Shown in pieces: positions 48,613-59,471 of a DNA stretch of 64,000 nt (position 1 is its first letter; the number at the start of each line of letters is the position of its first letter). The translations under genes and the position numbers were made by a program. The stretch lies in assembly GCA_933207985.1 (NCBI GenBank), contig OW240917.1, forward strand, positions 105,879,475 to 105,943,474, in the 5' to 3' direction. This DNA is from Pelobates cultripes. Its lineage: Eukaryota; Chordata; Amphibia; Anura; Pelobatidae. The notes beneath the pieces were generated by a model. It saw only the letters and a program-made list of their open reading frames with translations, made no database searches and was not told the origin of the DNA.

Positions 48613-48747
48613 GTAGCGTGGCCAAGTTCGTCTCCGGTCAGCGGTACAGGAGTTTCTGTTTCCTGTACCCGGCCGGACTGACAGGAAGTGCACACTGAGT
48701 CAGTCTGGCCGGGTCGCGGACCGGAGAGGAGCTCAGCCATGCTACAG
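48613..48747. repeat. Hairpin module, second copy
   Basis: ctgtagcgtggcc ... agccatgctacag arms, with ggtacaggagtttctg and ctgacaggaagtgc inside. It is a diverged relative of 35719-35875 although the host MITEs have different ends. Confidence 0.8.
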
Positions 48748-48917
48748 GAAAGGTGAGGAGAGAGGCAGTGCGGCAGCCACCTGAGGTTCTTTACAGAGCG
48801 CTCAGGTGGCTGCAGCATTTAAAGGGCCGGCGATGGGGGCGAGGGCGCACCCTCCTATATGGCGCCCTAGGCAGCTGCCTAGTTCGCCTTATAGGAACCG
48901 CCAGCCCTGGGCACTAT

Positions 48918-50664
48918 GTAAATGCTAATACTAATAATAATAATAATAATGTGCATTCCTACAAAAACAATGGGTTTTTTTTTGTAAAGGATGGAGCAGA
49001 CCAGTGTATGATTTACATATATGCTTAACAGAGAAGGGACAAGAAACAATATTGCAATCACACCTTCCCATTGGATAATTTCTATATTTGTATTTGCATC
49101 TTAAGAGGAGAACTTCTCTTATTCCTCTTAGGCTAGTATGAATACAGGAGGGGTGTAGGGTTGACATGTGTAATCCCTACATTCCAAACTGTCTTGAGGT
49201 CATTCCATCAATTTAGATTTCAGAATAATAACAAATAAGTGATTAGCTCTTCAATAACAAATTAATAAAGTGCAGTGACTGTGAAATCAACCTGAATCAA
49301 TTTATCATGCACTCATAGCACTTTTGTTTTGTTTCACGTAACTGTGGATTTTGCATGGAAAATGTATGCATTTAAACTGTAGTCATTACTAAAATGAACT
49401 GAACTAAATTTCTCCAAGACAATTTGGTCAGTTTCCCCAGCATCCTTTCCTCGATCATGCTCGATCATGTATAACAAATAGCACCTTTAAATACTTGTAA
49501 AGCTTGGATAACCCAAAAAGATTAAATATAAAAGGGAATGAATACACTAAAGGCCTCAATGTGTCTTATATTGGCATGTTGTCAAAAGTCATCCTGGGTA
49601 ATTCAGCTAACTTCAAACAAAGGTTCCCTTATTTAGATGTACTGAGGTCGTTTTGAAATCATTTATTTTTTTTCTCTTTCAGTTTCTTTTAACTAGGTTT
49701 ATTTTTCTGTAAACCTAAATATTTAGCTCCTTTCTGTTTCTTTATAAACTGCTATTTTTTTATGTATTTTTTTACATATGAACTTGCTATCCTTTAGTGT
49801 CGAATTACTTGAAAGAGGTTGATTAAATCTTTATATAAAATGCAGGTAGACATGGAGGATTGGGCTAGAATTTCAGGATAAAAGAATTCCATGTAACAAG
49901 TAAACTAAACTTTTGTTTATTAAATATGTTTATGGTGTCAGTAGTCCATAGTGATTCTTGGAGCCTTTTACGTTTTGCAAATGCCATTTACATTTTGTGA
50001 TGCAATCAATAATATAACTCTGGAGCAGAAAGTAACAATCTAAATATGTAGCTTCAATTCTATTGATATGCAGCGTGGTGAATAAGAGTGTGCTCATATC
50101 AAAGCTTACCCAGAGGAAGCCTTCTAGAAATAAATAATCTGTGTTTGTGGACCATGAAATCTCAGAAGAAAGAAAGGTCTCTCATTAATAGCAATTTTAT
50201 TAGTAGCCTCTTAATGATCTTTGGTCATGGCCCTCCTAATATGGCAGCCTAAGATGAAAGGGTCAAGTTAAATGTTGTGTGTTTCTTGCTGCCTTCAGTT
50301 ATGTCAATGTATTATGCCTATCTCCTCCCATAGACTTTGTTGCTAGTCATGGTGGATATCTACTGTTTTATATGGTAGCAACATTTATTTGTTTTGGCGG
50401 ATAGACTCTGATACTTTTGAGGTGTTGGTAAAGGGCTATTGCTGCCATTACTTACATTGGTTCCTCATTATTATTCCTGACATTTTCATTCATTTTTCAC
50501 TCAAATTGTATACCAAGTTCAGACAATTAATAGAGGTTCATTTATACAATGTGGCTAAGGCTTGGACCAAAGTTTTTGGGAGGAGGCTGGAGCCATCTAT
50601 ATTCCAATACTGGATAACTAGAGCAGAATCTGATAGAGCTCGAGAGGAAAGTAATTACTCCATT
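48918..50664. other. No gene recognised
   Basis: AT-rich, largely unique-looking DNA. A taataataat run lies at 48929-48950. No repeat ends or coding signal. Confidence 0.4.
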
Positions 50665-50861
50665 ACAGACGGATATCAATGTTATTCATCTAGTTCAGGG
50701 GTGGGGAACCTTTGGCTCTCCAGATGTTCTGCACTGCATTTCCCTTGATGCTTTGCCTGCATTATAGCTGTAAGAGTGTTATGGGAAATGTAGTGCAGAA
50801 CAACTGGAGGGCCGAAGGTTCCCCACCCTGAACTAGATGAATAACACTGATATCTGTCTGT
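50665..50861. repeat. Palindromic hAT-like MITE with inverted flanks
   Basis: The core 50696-50830 has ends CAGGGGTGGGGAACC and, inverted, the same, typical of short hAT MITEs. Instead of a direct 8-bp duplication, the 31 bp on each side are inverted copies (gttattcatctagtt on the left, aactagatgaataac on the right; two differences). The whole 197 bp therefore folds back on itself. Confidence 0.75.
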
Positions 50862-51200
50862 ACCCCCTGTCTGTCCCCACCCCAGCTCTAGTTGGTCATT
50901 TTGGGCCTCTTACCGTAAATCTGCTGTAAATCTCCCCTGGGATAGGAGAATGGAGAAAAGAAAATAAGAGTTAAATTAAGAAATAGCATGCTAAGGAGAG
51001 GAGAGAGTTAACTATCAGAACTAATACACAAGCCTATGTGCTGTATATATACCCATACATAGACATTATGGCTGTAGAATAAGAAGTATATACCGGCACA
51101 ATGAAAAACTTTTGTAGTATTCCACGAAGCCCAATCCACTTTTAGTCCATCTTTAGTGTTGAAGAAATCGATCATTGTAGATTTCCACTCCTTTTATTTT
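50862..51200. other. No feature recognised
   Basis: Short unique-looking stretch before the second Penelope-like relic. Confidence 0.4.
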
Positions 51201-51940
51201 TGAAGTTATCTCTTCTTCATGTTGTATTATAGCATATCTGTGTGTTCATTCTTTCATTTAGTTGTAGAATTGTTTCACTAATGTAACACCCTTGGTCATA
51301 TTTATTGTATTCACTGATGTACACAACATTTCTTTATATTCAGGAGAATGATCATTTATGTCTTACTGTTGTGATTGGCTACATTATTTGTTCAGATGTG
51401 CTGGCGCAGTTTGCAGTCTGGTTTACCTTAGGGTGTGGACCCATTTTCTGTGTTGGACCTCTCTGTGGTTAGATTCCTAATGAATAGTTTTTGTTGCAAA
51501 TTAGGTGGTTGTCTTCAGGGAAGATTTCTTTCATTTCCTGACTTTTAGTGAGCACTGGTTATAGATTCCTGATAAATTTACATATGGCCTTATGGGTGGG
51601 ATTATGTGTTACAACTAGTGGTACATGTGTGGCGGTTTCTTTCTCTGTGTATTGTAGTAGATGTGTCTGTGATATTTGCAGTGGAGGGTGTATATTCCAA
51701 TTGGTTGTCCTTTATTTGTATCCCTTCTGTATGAATGATTAAGACAGGGTGTTTAGGTGTTTGTTGCAGTCCTCAATATTAGAGCAGGTGCAATGGTACC
51801 TTATAGGTTGGCTGTGATTGATGTCTCTTTTGGTATGAGATGGATGGAAGCTGGACTTGTCAATGAGTTTTTTATGTATACAGTTGTATTGAGAGTGCCA
51901 CTTGAGAAGATTACAGTTGTATCCAAAAATATTCACATAT
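51200..51940 (-). pseudogene. Penelope-like element relic 2 (RT end and GIY-YIG nuclease)
   Basis: The minus strand encodes NCNLLKWHSQYNCIHKK and SFHPSHTKRDINHSQ, then the CSNIEDCNKHL stretch, matching the end of the Penelope RT domain (the 'SFHPSHTKRGIPYSQ' motif). It continues via QEMKEIFPEDNHLI to NVVYISEYNKYDQGCYI and SETILQLNERMNTHR (about 51260-51330), a degraded GIY-YIG endonuclease (GLYIGET with G to S). Several stops are present. The nuclease type (IGET-RMN-HR) differs from that of the element at 54-57.7 kb, so this is a different Penelope family. Confidence 0.7.
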
Positions 51941-52243
51941 TTTGCAGAGAAATCTATTTTAGGTTTTTTTATTGATCAAAGAGAGTTTAAAAAGTGATAA
52001 AATTGCTTTTGTTTTTCTTCTCCTTCTGTTCAAATGATAAATATATCCTCAGTCTAGCAGTATTATTTATAATGTTTGTAGCTTTGTTTTTCTGTTGTAG
52101 TAATGTCATAAAAAGATTTTTAGATTGCAGTGCCATTTTAGTACACATTGTAGTCCCAATTATTTATAAATAGATATTCTTTACTCCTTCTCATTGAGCC
52201 GGTATACACTTTACATTACAACCATAATGTCAATATATGTTAG
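51941..52243. other. No feature recognised
   Basis: AT-rich gap between the Penelope relic and the CR1 tail. Confidence 0.4.
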
Positions 52244-52645
52244 CACATGTATAGCTTGGAGGAAAGACGAGACAGGGGGGATATGATAGAAACATTTAAA
52301 TATATAAAGGGAATCAACACAGTAAAGGAGGAGACTATATTTAAAAGAAGAAAAACTACCACAACAAGAGGACATAGTCTTAAATTAGAGGGACAAAGGT
52401 TTAAAATAATATCAGGAAGTATTACTTTACTGAGAGAGTAGTGGATGCATGGAATAGCCTTCCAGCTGAAGTGGTGAGGTTAACACAGTAAAGGAGTTTA
52501 AGCATGCATGGGATAGGCATAAGGCTATCTAACTATAAGATAAAGACTGAGGACTAATGAAAGTTTTTAGAAAATTGGGCAGACTAGATGGGCCGAATGG
52601 TTCTTATCTGCCGTCACATTCTATGTTTCTATGTTTCTATATGGG
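52244..52645 (+). mobile_element. CR1-type LINE 3' tail
   Basis: An open frame encodes MYSLEERRDRGDMIETFKY and RFKIISGSITLLRE, the ORF2 C-terminus, nearly identical to the tail at 40380-40560. After the stop come gggccgaatggttcttatct and a tctatgtttctatgtttcta short tandem 3' end, the usual CR1-group termination. It is a strongly 5'-truncated copy, as is common for LINEs. Confidence 0.8.
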
Positions 52646-54079
52646 TGTATATATAACACACAGGCGTGTGTATTAACTTCTGCTAAGTACCTTTCTCCCC
52701 CCTCCATAACTTGCTAACTCTTAAATTAACTATTGTATTAATTTCCCAATTCTACCATCTCAGGGCATATTTAGAATAGGTTTTTCCTGCTTTTACCCCT
52801 GCATTATAGCTATCTTAGTTTGCGTGTTTCGCTGTGGTCAAAATACTTTTAAACTTGAGCAATTGAGGAACTCCCATAAGCTTCTCATTCCAAATTTCTG
52901 TTAGTTCAATACAAAAATATTAGAAGAAAATGCAATACGTCATTATTTTACATTTAAATTACTGGACTAACAATTACGGGACTAACAAGGCAACTCAAAT
53001 ATCGTGAATATCTGAAAAATAGCTGCAAAAGTCAGCAGTGAGCATTCTATGCAAATGGCTTCCTGAATTACACAAAGCTCAACCTTTGCTGGACATGATT
53101 CTTGGGACCCTCCATCCCCTTTAGCAAGGAGATATTAAAGATGTGGTGGTGAGGTTTCACTGTTTCATTTAAAAAAAGGTTGCTGAAAAATTTCTGAGAA
53201 ATCCCCTTGCCCTATGCAGAGTCCAGGGAAAACCAGAGACAGACACCATGACTAGTCACCATAATAGGAAAATATATTAATTTGCCATTACTAATGAACT
53301 TTACACTATCATTCTAATGTTTTGTGCCAGGATATCATCAATTTCTATTTTAACAGTGTTGTTTACTGACAATCACTTTATTGGGTGGCATAATGTTAGA
53401 CCAGAAGGCATATCATAAATAATGTTCTAATTAACTAATCGGTATTTGGAAGTGAAGATCAAAACCTGGCAGATGATAGGTATTTCAATAGTTCACAACA
53501 GTTGTTTGGGACTCACGAACCTCCTTCTCATCTTAAGAATTACTATGTAATATCAGTGTGTACAGTCATTAGCAGTCAACCTTTATCTTGATGCCATTAG
53601 CTATAATATGATTGAAGATAGTTGACGATTACAATGGGGATAATTAATGGTTAGCTCTGGAAGACAATTACACTAAAAACACTAGGTGACTACAAATGCA
53701 GAATTAGAGAATAGATTTGCGTTACATATTAACATGTATGCTAAATAGAATATACTGGAAGAGCATATATTTTTGTATCTATGTTCTATGGATGCTGATT
53801 ATAATTAATACCATAAGGACTGTGTTAGCCCTGGTATGGCATTGGCCTTTGACAATGTAGATATACTGTGCAGATCGTAGCAATTTGGACAATGACACAA
53901 GTATTTATGTTCTGGCTTCACAGCACACTGGATTTTAAAAGACATAATTACTTTTCAATTAATATAAGACATTGCAGAGTAAGACAGCCTCTAGTGGCAG
54001 TCTACCAAATAACTACCAGAGGTGCTCCCTACAGTTTCACAGAGTTTAACTTTGCCTGAGGATGTATATGATGCAATAT
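52646..54079. other. No gene recognised
   Basis: Unique-looking AT-rich DNA with no repeat ends or coding signal seen. Confidence 0.4.
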
Positions 54080-54347
54080 TGTATATTCAATATAGTAAGG
54101 TGAATAATCAAGTGAAATAATACTCACAAAGATGGAGCCGTCAATAGGCTCAATGACAGCATAACGTGTAGTTTAGGAATACACTCTTTTAAGCAGGAAC
54201 CAAATGCCAAAAGTGTGTGTAAAAAAAAAAAAATGCTATTTATCAAAGGGTATCTCCCAACATGTATTAAAAACAAAAACTATCTAAACATAAAATGAAC
54301 AAAAAATAAACACACTGAAAGGGCACAATCCACAAGTCTAATCTGTC

Positions 54348-54391
54348 CCCAGGACACGTTTCGCAAATTATTTTCAGCTTCCTCAGCTGGG
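54348..54391 (-). ncRNA. Hammerhead ribozyme, type I, near-consensus
   Basis: On the minus strand: CCCAG, the core CTGAGGA (consensus CTGANGA), stem II GC/GC closing a 12-base loop, GAAAC, a two-base-pair stem III around GT, cleavage triplet GTC, then CTGGG pairing with CCCAG as stem I. Every invariant core base is present. Stem II is only two canonical pairs in this copy, which may weaken it. It has the same orientation as the Penelope ORF and lies about 1 kb after it, where a 3' pLTR is expected. In these elements the ribozyme is thought to process the element RNA. Confidence 0.75.
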
Positions 54392-54890
54392 CAATCAGTT
54401 CATATGTGATCCTACGTGGATATGGAGTCCTGCAGATATATCCTCATCTCAGAAGGATAATACTATACCGGGTTGTAAACGCGCGCCAACCTTCATATGT
54501 TTTCTGGGGTTTCGTTCCAAACCTCCTACTCACAATGCTGTATTACTTCCGCATATGACGTGTTCCTCCTGTTCATGTGTTCCAAACCTCATCCTCATTC
54601 ATAACTCGCCAATTCTATCCTTTTTCACATCAGTACGGCATCTTCATACTTGAAGTCTCTCAATTAAATCATATAATCCTCAAATTCCCTCACATTTCAT
54701 ATATATTTAGGGTTTATCACCTAAGTAGTCACTATTTCTTGATATACTGCTCCCCTCTCAACCATCTTTTTCGTTTTCTTTACATAATCCACAAGTTCAT
54801 ATTGGTTCTCCCAATTAGGGGAAAAGAGTAAGAGTAAAAGAGATCCATAATAAGTACTTATTCCAAATAACTTCATTAATATTCCAAAAA

Positions 54891-54891
<1 letters not shown>

Positions 54892-54933
<42 letters not shown>
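54892..54933. repeat. TA microsatellite
   Basis: About 20 uninterrupted TA units in the 3' region of the Penelope-like element. Confidence 0.95.
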
Positions 54934-54938
<5 letters not shown>

Positions 54939-55409
54939 ACGGAATGCAAAAATAAATAAATAAGTTAGACAAGGACTGGGAAGGAGAGTCCAATTGTAAT
55001 CTCATCAAGTTATTAAATAATTGGATACATATACCAATAAACTCTTAAGCCTCATAAATATACCATAAAAAAATGTACAAATGGCAAAATAAATAAATAA
55101 ATCAAATAAGGACTGGAAGGGAAAAGTCAACTTATACTATTATTAAGTTATACATCCTTATACCAATAAACATATTCATAATTTACTTCTTAGAAGTCTT
55201 CTATAAAAATCAAATTAATTATAAAAAAGGAAAGAATTACAAAAAAAATTTAATATAATTAATTACTATCATTAAAAATATATATATAAAAGGGGAATAA
55301 AATGCATCACTTCAAAAAGTGACACATCTCAAAATGCGAATTAAGACCATATGGAATAAGGATATTGAGTTTAAAAATCCATTACATTTCTTCTTTACTT
55401 AATTTAAGA

Positions 55410-56170
55410 TCAAAATTGCCCCCTCTCTAGTTTCTTTCTACTTTTTTCAATCCCCCAAAAAATAGTGCCAACCGGTGATTTGTCATGACATTGTTTATAG
55501 TGCAATGGTACACTGTGATTTTCTAACCCCTTTAAAATATTCCTTACATGTTCTTCTATCCAAATGTGAAGCGCTCTAATGGTTTTACCAATATAATTCA
55601 CGCCACACGGGTACTGAATGACATAAACTAAATTGTTGGAATGACAAGTTATAAGTTCTCCTATTGGGTGATCTTTACCTTCTTTGGTCTTAAACTTAGT
55701 AATACTTCTTTTCTTTTTACCCGTTCTCTTGCAGGCCAAGCACTGACCGCAACCAAAAAACAATTTTTCTCTATTCAGAAAGGTTTTGGTTACTTTCTTT
55801 TCTTTAATAAAACTGGTTGTTAACATACTACGTAAATTATTCACCCTCTGTGTATAAAAACTGGTTGTTCTGGTAAAACACTTTCTAAAATAAGGTCTTG
55901 TAATAGAATAATTCTATAATTCTCTGTACTATAATTGCAGATGAATGGTGCTCTGTTTCGTCTTATTTTTATATCTAAGAAGATCTTTACGTTCCACTTT
56001 CATTACTTCCGTTCTTGACTCCTCTAATTTAGTTTCTTTGTACCCTTTATCCAATAAATCTTGTTTTATTATGGTAGATTGATTTTCATGGGTCTCAACA
56101 TCCGTACAATTACGCCTAATTCTTAAAAACTGGCCTTTGGGTTCATTTTCTAAGCAAGGGATGAAATGGC
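55410..56170 (-). pseudogene. Penelope GIY-YIG endonuclease and preceding linker
   Basis: From 56170 on the minus strand: CHFIPCLENEPKGQFLRIRR, then LDKGYKETKLEESR and KVERKDLLRYKNK, the RT-to-nuclease linker. The open frame 55844-55410 has CGQCLACK (the CCHH zinc-like motif characteristic of these nucleases) followed by LVYVIQYPCGVNYIGKTI and HIWIEEHVRNI, the GIY-YIG core with catalytic Y and R-equivalent region. The usual R of 'R-x3-H' reads W-I-E-E-H. The last part (FWGIEKSRKKLERG) is the family tail. It cleaves target DNA in active relatives. This copy is separated from RT by a solo LTR. Confidence 0.8.
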
Positions 56171-56182
56171 AGCTATGCCTAC

Positions 56183-56957
56183 TGTGATAAAGTGAAGGCA
56201 GGTAGGCCTATAGCATTTAACCCCAGGCAGAGTAAGTCTTGTAGGCAACACAAACCAAAGTTTAGTTATGGGCCCCTGGGGTGGAGCATTTGGAGAGCAA
56301 GGTGGGCCAATGTTCCACTCCGCAGTTTGCATACAACTGAGAGAAAAAAGTTCCAGGCCAGAGTTTTGATCTGTCTCCAACCCACTGCTCAGCTGCAGAT
56401 AATCAGCTGCAGCAGTGGGAATAAACCCCTCCCTGCTAGGCATGTAAAGGGGGATTGCTGGCTTCCTCCCTGGAAGCAGGTAGGAGAGACACTATTCTCT
56501 CCTGTGAGAGAGTCAAGGAGACTGAGCACTGGGAGTGCAGAAGGAAAGCAGTTAAGGCTGGCTTGGAGCACTGGGAGTGCAGAAAGGAAAGCAGCAGGCT
56601 AGCTGAGAGCCCTGGAGTGCAGAAGGGAGAGAGAATTCTGTTTCTTTCTAAAAGGAATGGAAGCCACATGCTAACTGAGTGTGGAGTGCAGAGATCTGAC
56701 AAAGGCACTAGGTTGGTGAAACCAATTATTGTTCTGTTATTGTTTAAACCCTTGAGAGATAGGGAACTTGATGTTAGTAAATGCTCAGACCAAGCTAGGT
56801 TTATTGTTTATAGGGATTTGTGTTACTGTTTTTTTTTTTCATTTGCTGCTGTATCTGTGGTGGAGTGTAACAATAAAGTGCCTAGAATTAAGTTGTCTTA
56901 AAAGACTGTGCATGTTTGTGCCCAAGTGGACCATACTACCTGCAGACATGGATCACA
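56183..56957 (+). mobile_element. Solo LTR inside the Penelope-like ORF
   Basis: Starts TGTGATAAAG and ends ATGGATCACA (TGTGAT/ATCACA inversion), with 4-bp duplication CTAC (56179-56182, 56958-56961). AATAAAGTGCCTAG at about 56872 sets the plus orientation. Three short direct repeats (gagcactgggagtgcagaa type) lie at 56523-56620. Removing the LTR and one CTAC rejoins Penelope coding. A 148-codon open frame inside is not a known protein. The 4-bp TSD suggests a retroviral LTR. Confidence 0.85.
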
Positions 56958-56987
56958 CTACCTATAAAACTATTCGCATCAACTGTT

Positions 56988-57717
56988 TTAAAAAAAAATT
57001 CTTGTTTTAATTTTACCCTTCTCAATAAAAATGCACAAATCTAAAAAGGAAACTTCCTGTTCACTCCAAGTACTGGTTAAATTAATCCTGCATGTATTGG
57101 TATTCAAAATTGTTAAAAATTCTGTTAAGGCTTCCAAGCCTCCTCTCCAAATAAAAATAATGGCATCTATGTACCGGCCATAGGTGACCAAGCATTCTCC
57201 CCAGCCATTTCCATCATAAACAAAATGATGCTCCCTAAAGGACATAAATAAATTTGCATAGCTGGGGGAAAACTTAGACCCCATGGCCGTTCCATTAATC
57301 TGTAAATATAATTCATCTTTGAACCAAAATAATTATTCTCAAGTATAAGCCTGATTCCGTCTAAAATAAACTCTATTTGAGTATTTAAAATTTCTGTAAA
57401 ATTAATTTAAAAATACTCTAATGCCTTACAACCATATTCGTGGGGTATGTTACTGTAGAGAGCTGTGACATCACATGTAACTAACAAATAGCCTTCTTCC
57501 CATACGCATTGAGTACTGCTATAGTGTCATTAATATATGATTTAGTTGTCTGTACTACTGATTGAAGTTGTATATCTATAAATTGCGAGAGCCTATTCGA
57601 AATGGCATCTATACCTGCCACTATAGGTCTTCCTGGGGGATTCGTTTCGCTTTTGTGAACTTTTGGCAAAAAATATAATACAGGAATTTTTTAATATAAA
57701 ATAAGTAATTCATCATA
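56988..57717 (-). pseudogene. Penelope reverse transcriptase fragment
   Basis: The minus strand starts at the truncation point with KIPVLYFLPKVHKSETNPP and GRPIVAGIDAISNRLSQF (fingers region), then ends with GSKFSPSYANLFM, YGRYIDAIIFIWRGG (the catalytic YxDD, here Y-I-D-A) and EVSFLDLCIFIEKGK. The second aspartate of the YxDD box is replaced by alanine, and the middle (57300-57480) is shifted. The enzyme is therefore dead on two counts. Confidence 0.8.
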
Positions 57718-58380
57718 ATGGAACGCAAAGACGTACATCCGCAGTAGAACGCACGCCAACCATCAGGTGAAAGGGATCTACAAGGATTATCAGCATTATA
57801 AGAAGTCCCTATTACGATGAATTACCATCGATCCCTGAGGAAGTCCCCTATTGGAAATAAAACGCGTTGGATACACCACAATATATGGACTTTTATGGAT
57901 TTTTGTTTCTTGAGATTTTAGTTTGTTTTAATATATGTTTTTTATATTATCCACTTTGCTGCTGTTGGTATTCTAAGATCTGCCATGCTGCTGCTATGTT
58001 CCACCTTCTGTGGAGATATCCCCATAATTTCTTCCTGTCTGTAAGTGCAATCTAATACATTTTCTTGTGGTTTTAATTTTACCTCACTATGTGCGGTCTT
58101 TTTCCTTTTTTCATATATAAGGATTTTTACCATTCTCCTGATTCGTTTTAACTGCTGGTGGGGTGAGAAGCCTGATTCATCACGTTTGTGAGTTTTCTAC
58201 CAACACCACATATCTAGTTTGCTTCCATTGACTGTATTACGCTTTTGTCTGTTATTATTATAGATCTGATATTGATCTACCCATCCTGGTCCATAGTTCC
58301 AGGTTGTTAAGATTTTTTCATATACGTGTACTGGGTGTTTTTCCCACTTTTCTTTCTTTCAATTATTTGTTGGGTGTCTG
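57718..58380 (+). mobile_element. Inverted Penelope-like pLTR/leader
   Basis: Plus-strand block with gaacgcacgccaacc (compare aaacgcgcgccaacc at 54478, same strand), a hammerhead motif at 57831-57872 and a leader with ccaccttctgtggagatatcc. Opposite to the adjoining RT, this fits the inverted partial pLTRs often seen at the 5' side of Penelope insertions. Alternatively it belongs to a separate element. Confidence 0.55.
57831..57872 (+). ncRNA. Hammerhead ribozyme-like motif, type I
   Basis: ATCC (57831-57834) pairs with GGAT (57869-57872) as stem I. The core CTGAGGA is exact. Stem II is TCC/GGA, but the second core strand reads TAAAAC instead of GAAAC and has extra bases. A two-base-pair stem III around GC and triplet GTT follow. 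Loss of the G at the GAAA start probably kills cleavage. Confidence 0.6.
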
Positions 58381-59084
58381 TGAGGTACACCTGGGAAAAC
58401 TTTTAGTTTTAAGTATTTAATTTTGTTGTTTTTAGTGTGTATATGTTTTGCCTTTTTACTATATTTACTTTTTTCTACACTATAAAATAAAGATGAATAA
58501 TAAATCAGTACAATAAGAGTGATATCAAACATACATGGGCTGGAAGACTTAATAATGTAGTACAAAGAACAACTAGAACACATTTGTTGTGTAAACTAAG
58601 CAAAAGCACATGAAAAAGTAAATAAGCACTTTTTGGAAATAGTTTCCCTTCTAGCCCGAATCGATTCTTTATCTTTGCTGTTGTCTGTCTCTATGTGACT
58701 GAATGAATTCATTCATGACACTGAAAAGTCATTATTCCTGACCCCCATCAGTGAAAGTGTTCATCTTTGCTAGAATCTGTCAAACTAGGGAGAAAGATAC
58801 ACCAAGTTGTCACAGCTTAATTCAGAACACATTGACAATACTCACCATGCAGTAGTAGATTGTGGTCATGCTTGCACTATGGGCTCTGCATTCCATTCTC
58901 TTTGCTGGTAATAATTTGAGATTGAACAGCATCATAATGGTCTCCAGCATCCTAATCCCTTACCAGAATATTGCTGCCAATGCACGTAGCAACATCTCTT
59001 CCTATGAGAGGGCTCTTGCAGTTACTGATTAGATTTTTAGTTGTAATTATAAATACACAGTGCTATAAAGCACGGATACAGTAC
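58381..59084. other. No gene recognised
   Basis: Unique-looking AT-rich DNA between the Penelope leader and the palindromic MITE. Confidence 0.4.
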
Positions 59085-59092
59085 AAGATAAA

Positions 59093-59463
59093 TAGAGATG
59101 TCGCGAACTGTCCGCGAACTGTTCGCGAACTGTCCGCCGGCGAACAATAGCGTGTTCGCGTTGGGTGAACATATCCGATTTTCGGTCCGCCCCCTATACG
59201 TCATCATTGAGTAAACTTTGACCCGGAACCTCACAGCCAGCAGACACATTCCACCCAATCAGGAGCAGACCCTCCCTCCCCGGAAGTGTCTGCTGACTGT
59301 GAGGTTCCGGGTCAAAGTTTACTCAATGATGACGTATAGGGGCGGACTGGAAATCGGATATGTTCGCCCAACGCGAACACGCTATTGTTCGCCGGCGGAC
59401 AGTTCGCGAACAGTTCGGCGGACAGTTCGCGAACAGTTCGGCGGACAGTTCGCGACATCTCTA
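59093..59463. mobile_element. Palindromic MITE derived from the giant hAT
   Basis: Ends TAGAGATGTCGCGAAC inverted at both sides, exact 8-bp TSD AAGATAAA (59085-59092, 59464-59471). The arms (about 170 bp) are inverted copies of each other with a short GC-rich centre near 59260. Each arm has actttgacccggaacctcac, ctcaatgatgacg and GTTCGCGAAC boxes, closely matching 24100-24315, the right end of the 11.4-kb hAT. The MITE is thus a fold-back of that end, probably mobilised by the same transposase. Confidence 0.9.
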
Positions 59464-59471
59464 AAGATAAA

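Larger units (their letters stand above)
46079..48909. mobile_element. hAT MITE with minisatellites, nested LTR and hairpin
   Basis: Starts CAGTGCCGGTGCAC and ends ACCGCCAGCCCTG, with TSDs GACACTAT (46071-46078) and GGCACTAT (48910-48917) differing by one base. The interior holds a GT minisatellite (46640-47250), a CT-rich tract (47340-48600) split by a solo LTR (47536-48028), and a GC-rich hairpin (48613-48747). No transposase. It is long for a MITE because of the repeats and the LTR. Confidence 0.75.
54080..57717 (-). mobile_element. Penelope-like element 1
   Basis: On the minus strand: RT pieces (57717-56988), an inter-domain segment, GIY-YIG endonuclease (to 55410), an AT-rich 3' region with a TA microsatellite (54892-54933), and a hammerhead-bearing pLTR (about 54080-54560). 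The RT is 5'-truncated near 57717, where an inverted pLTR-like piece begins. A solo LTR (56183-56957) splits it. Single-ORF RT plus GIY-YIG with hammerhead-bearing pLTRs is the defining structure of endonuclease-positive Penelope-like elements. Confidence 0.85.

Noticed and set aside
47986..48625. Leucine/serine/proline-rich frame of 206 codons
   Set aside because: It is an artefact of a CT-rich tract.
56455..56901. 148-codon open frame
   Set aside because: It lies wholly within a solo LTR bounded by a TSD; the repeated residues come from short direct repeats.
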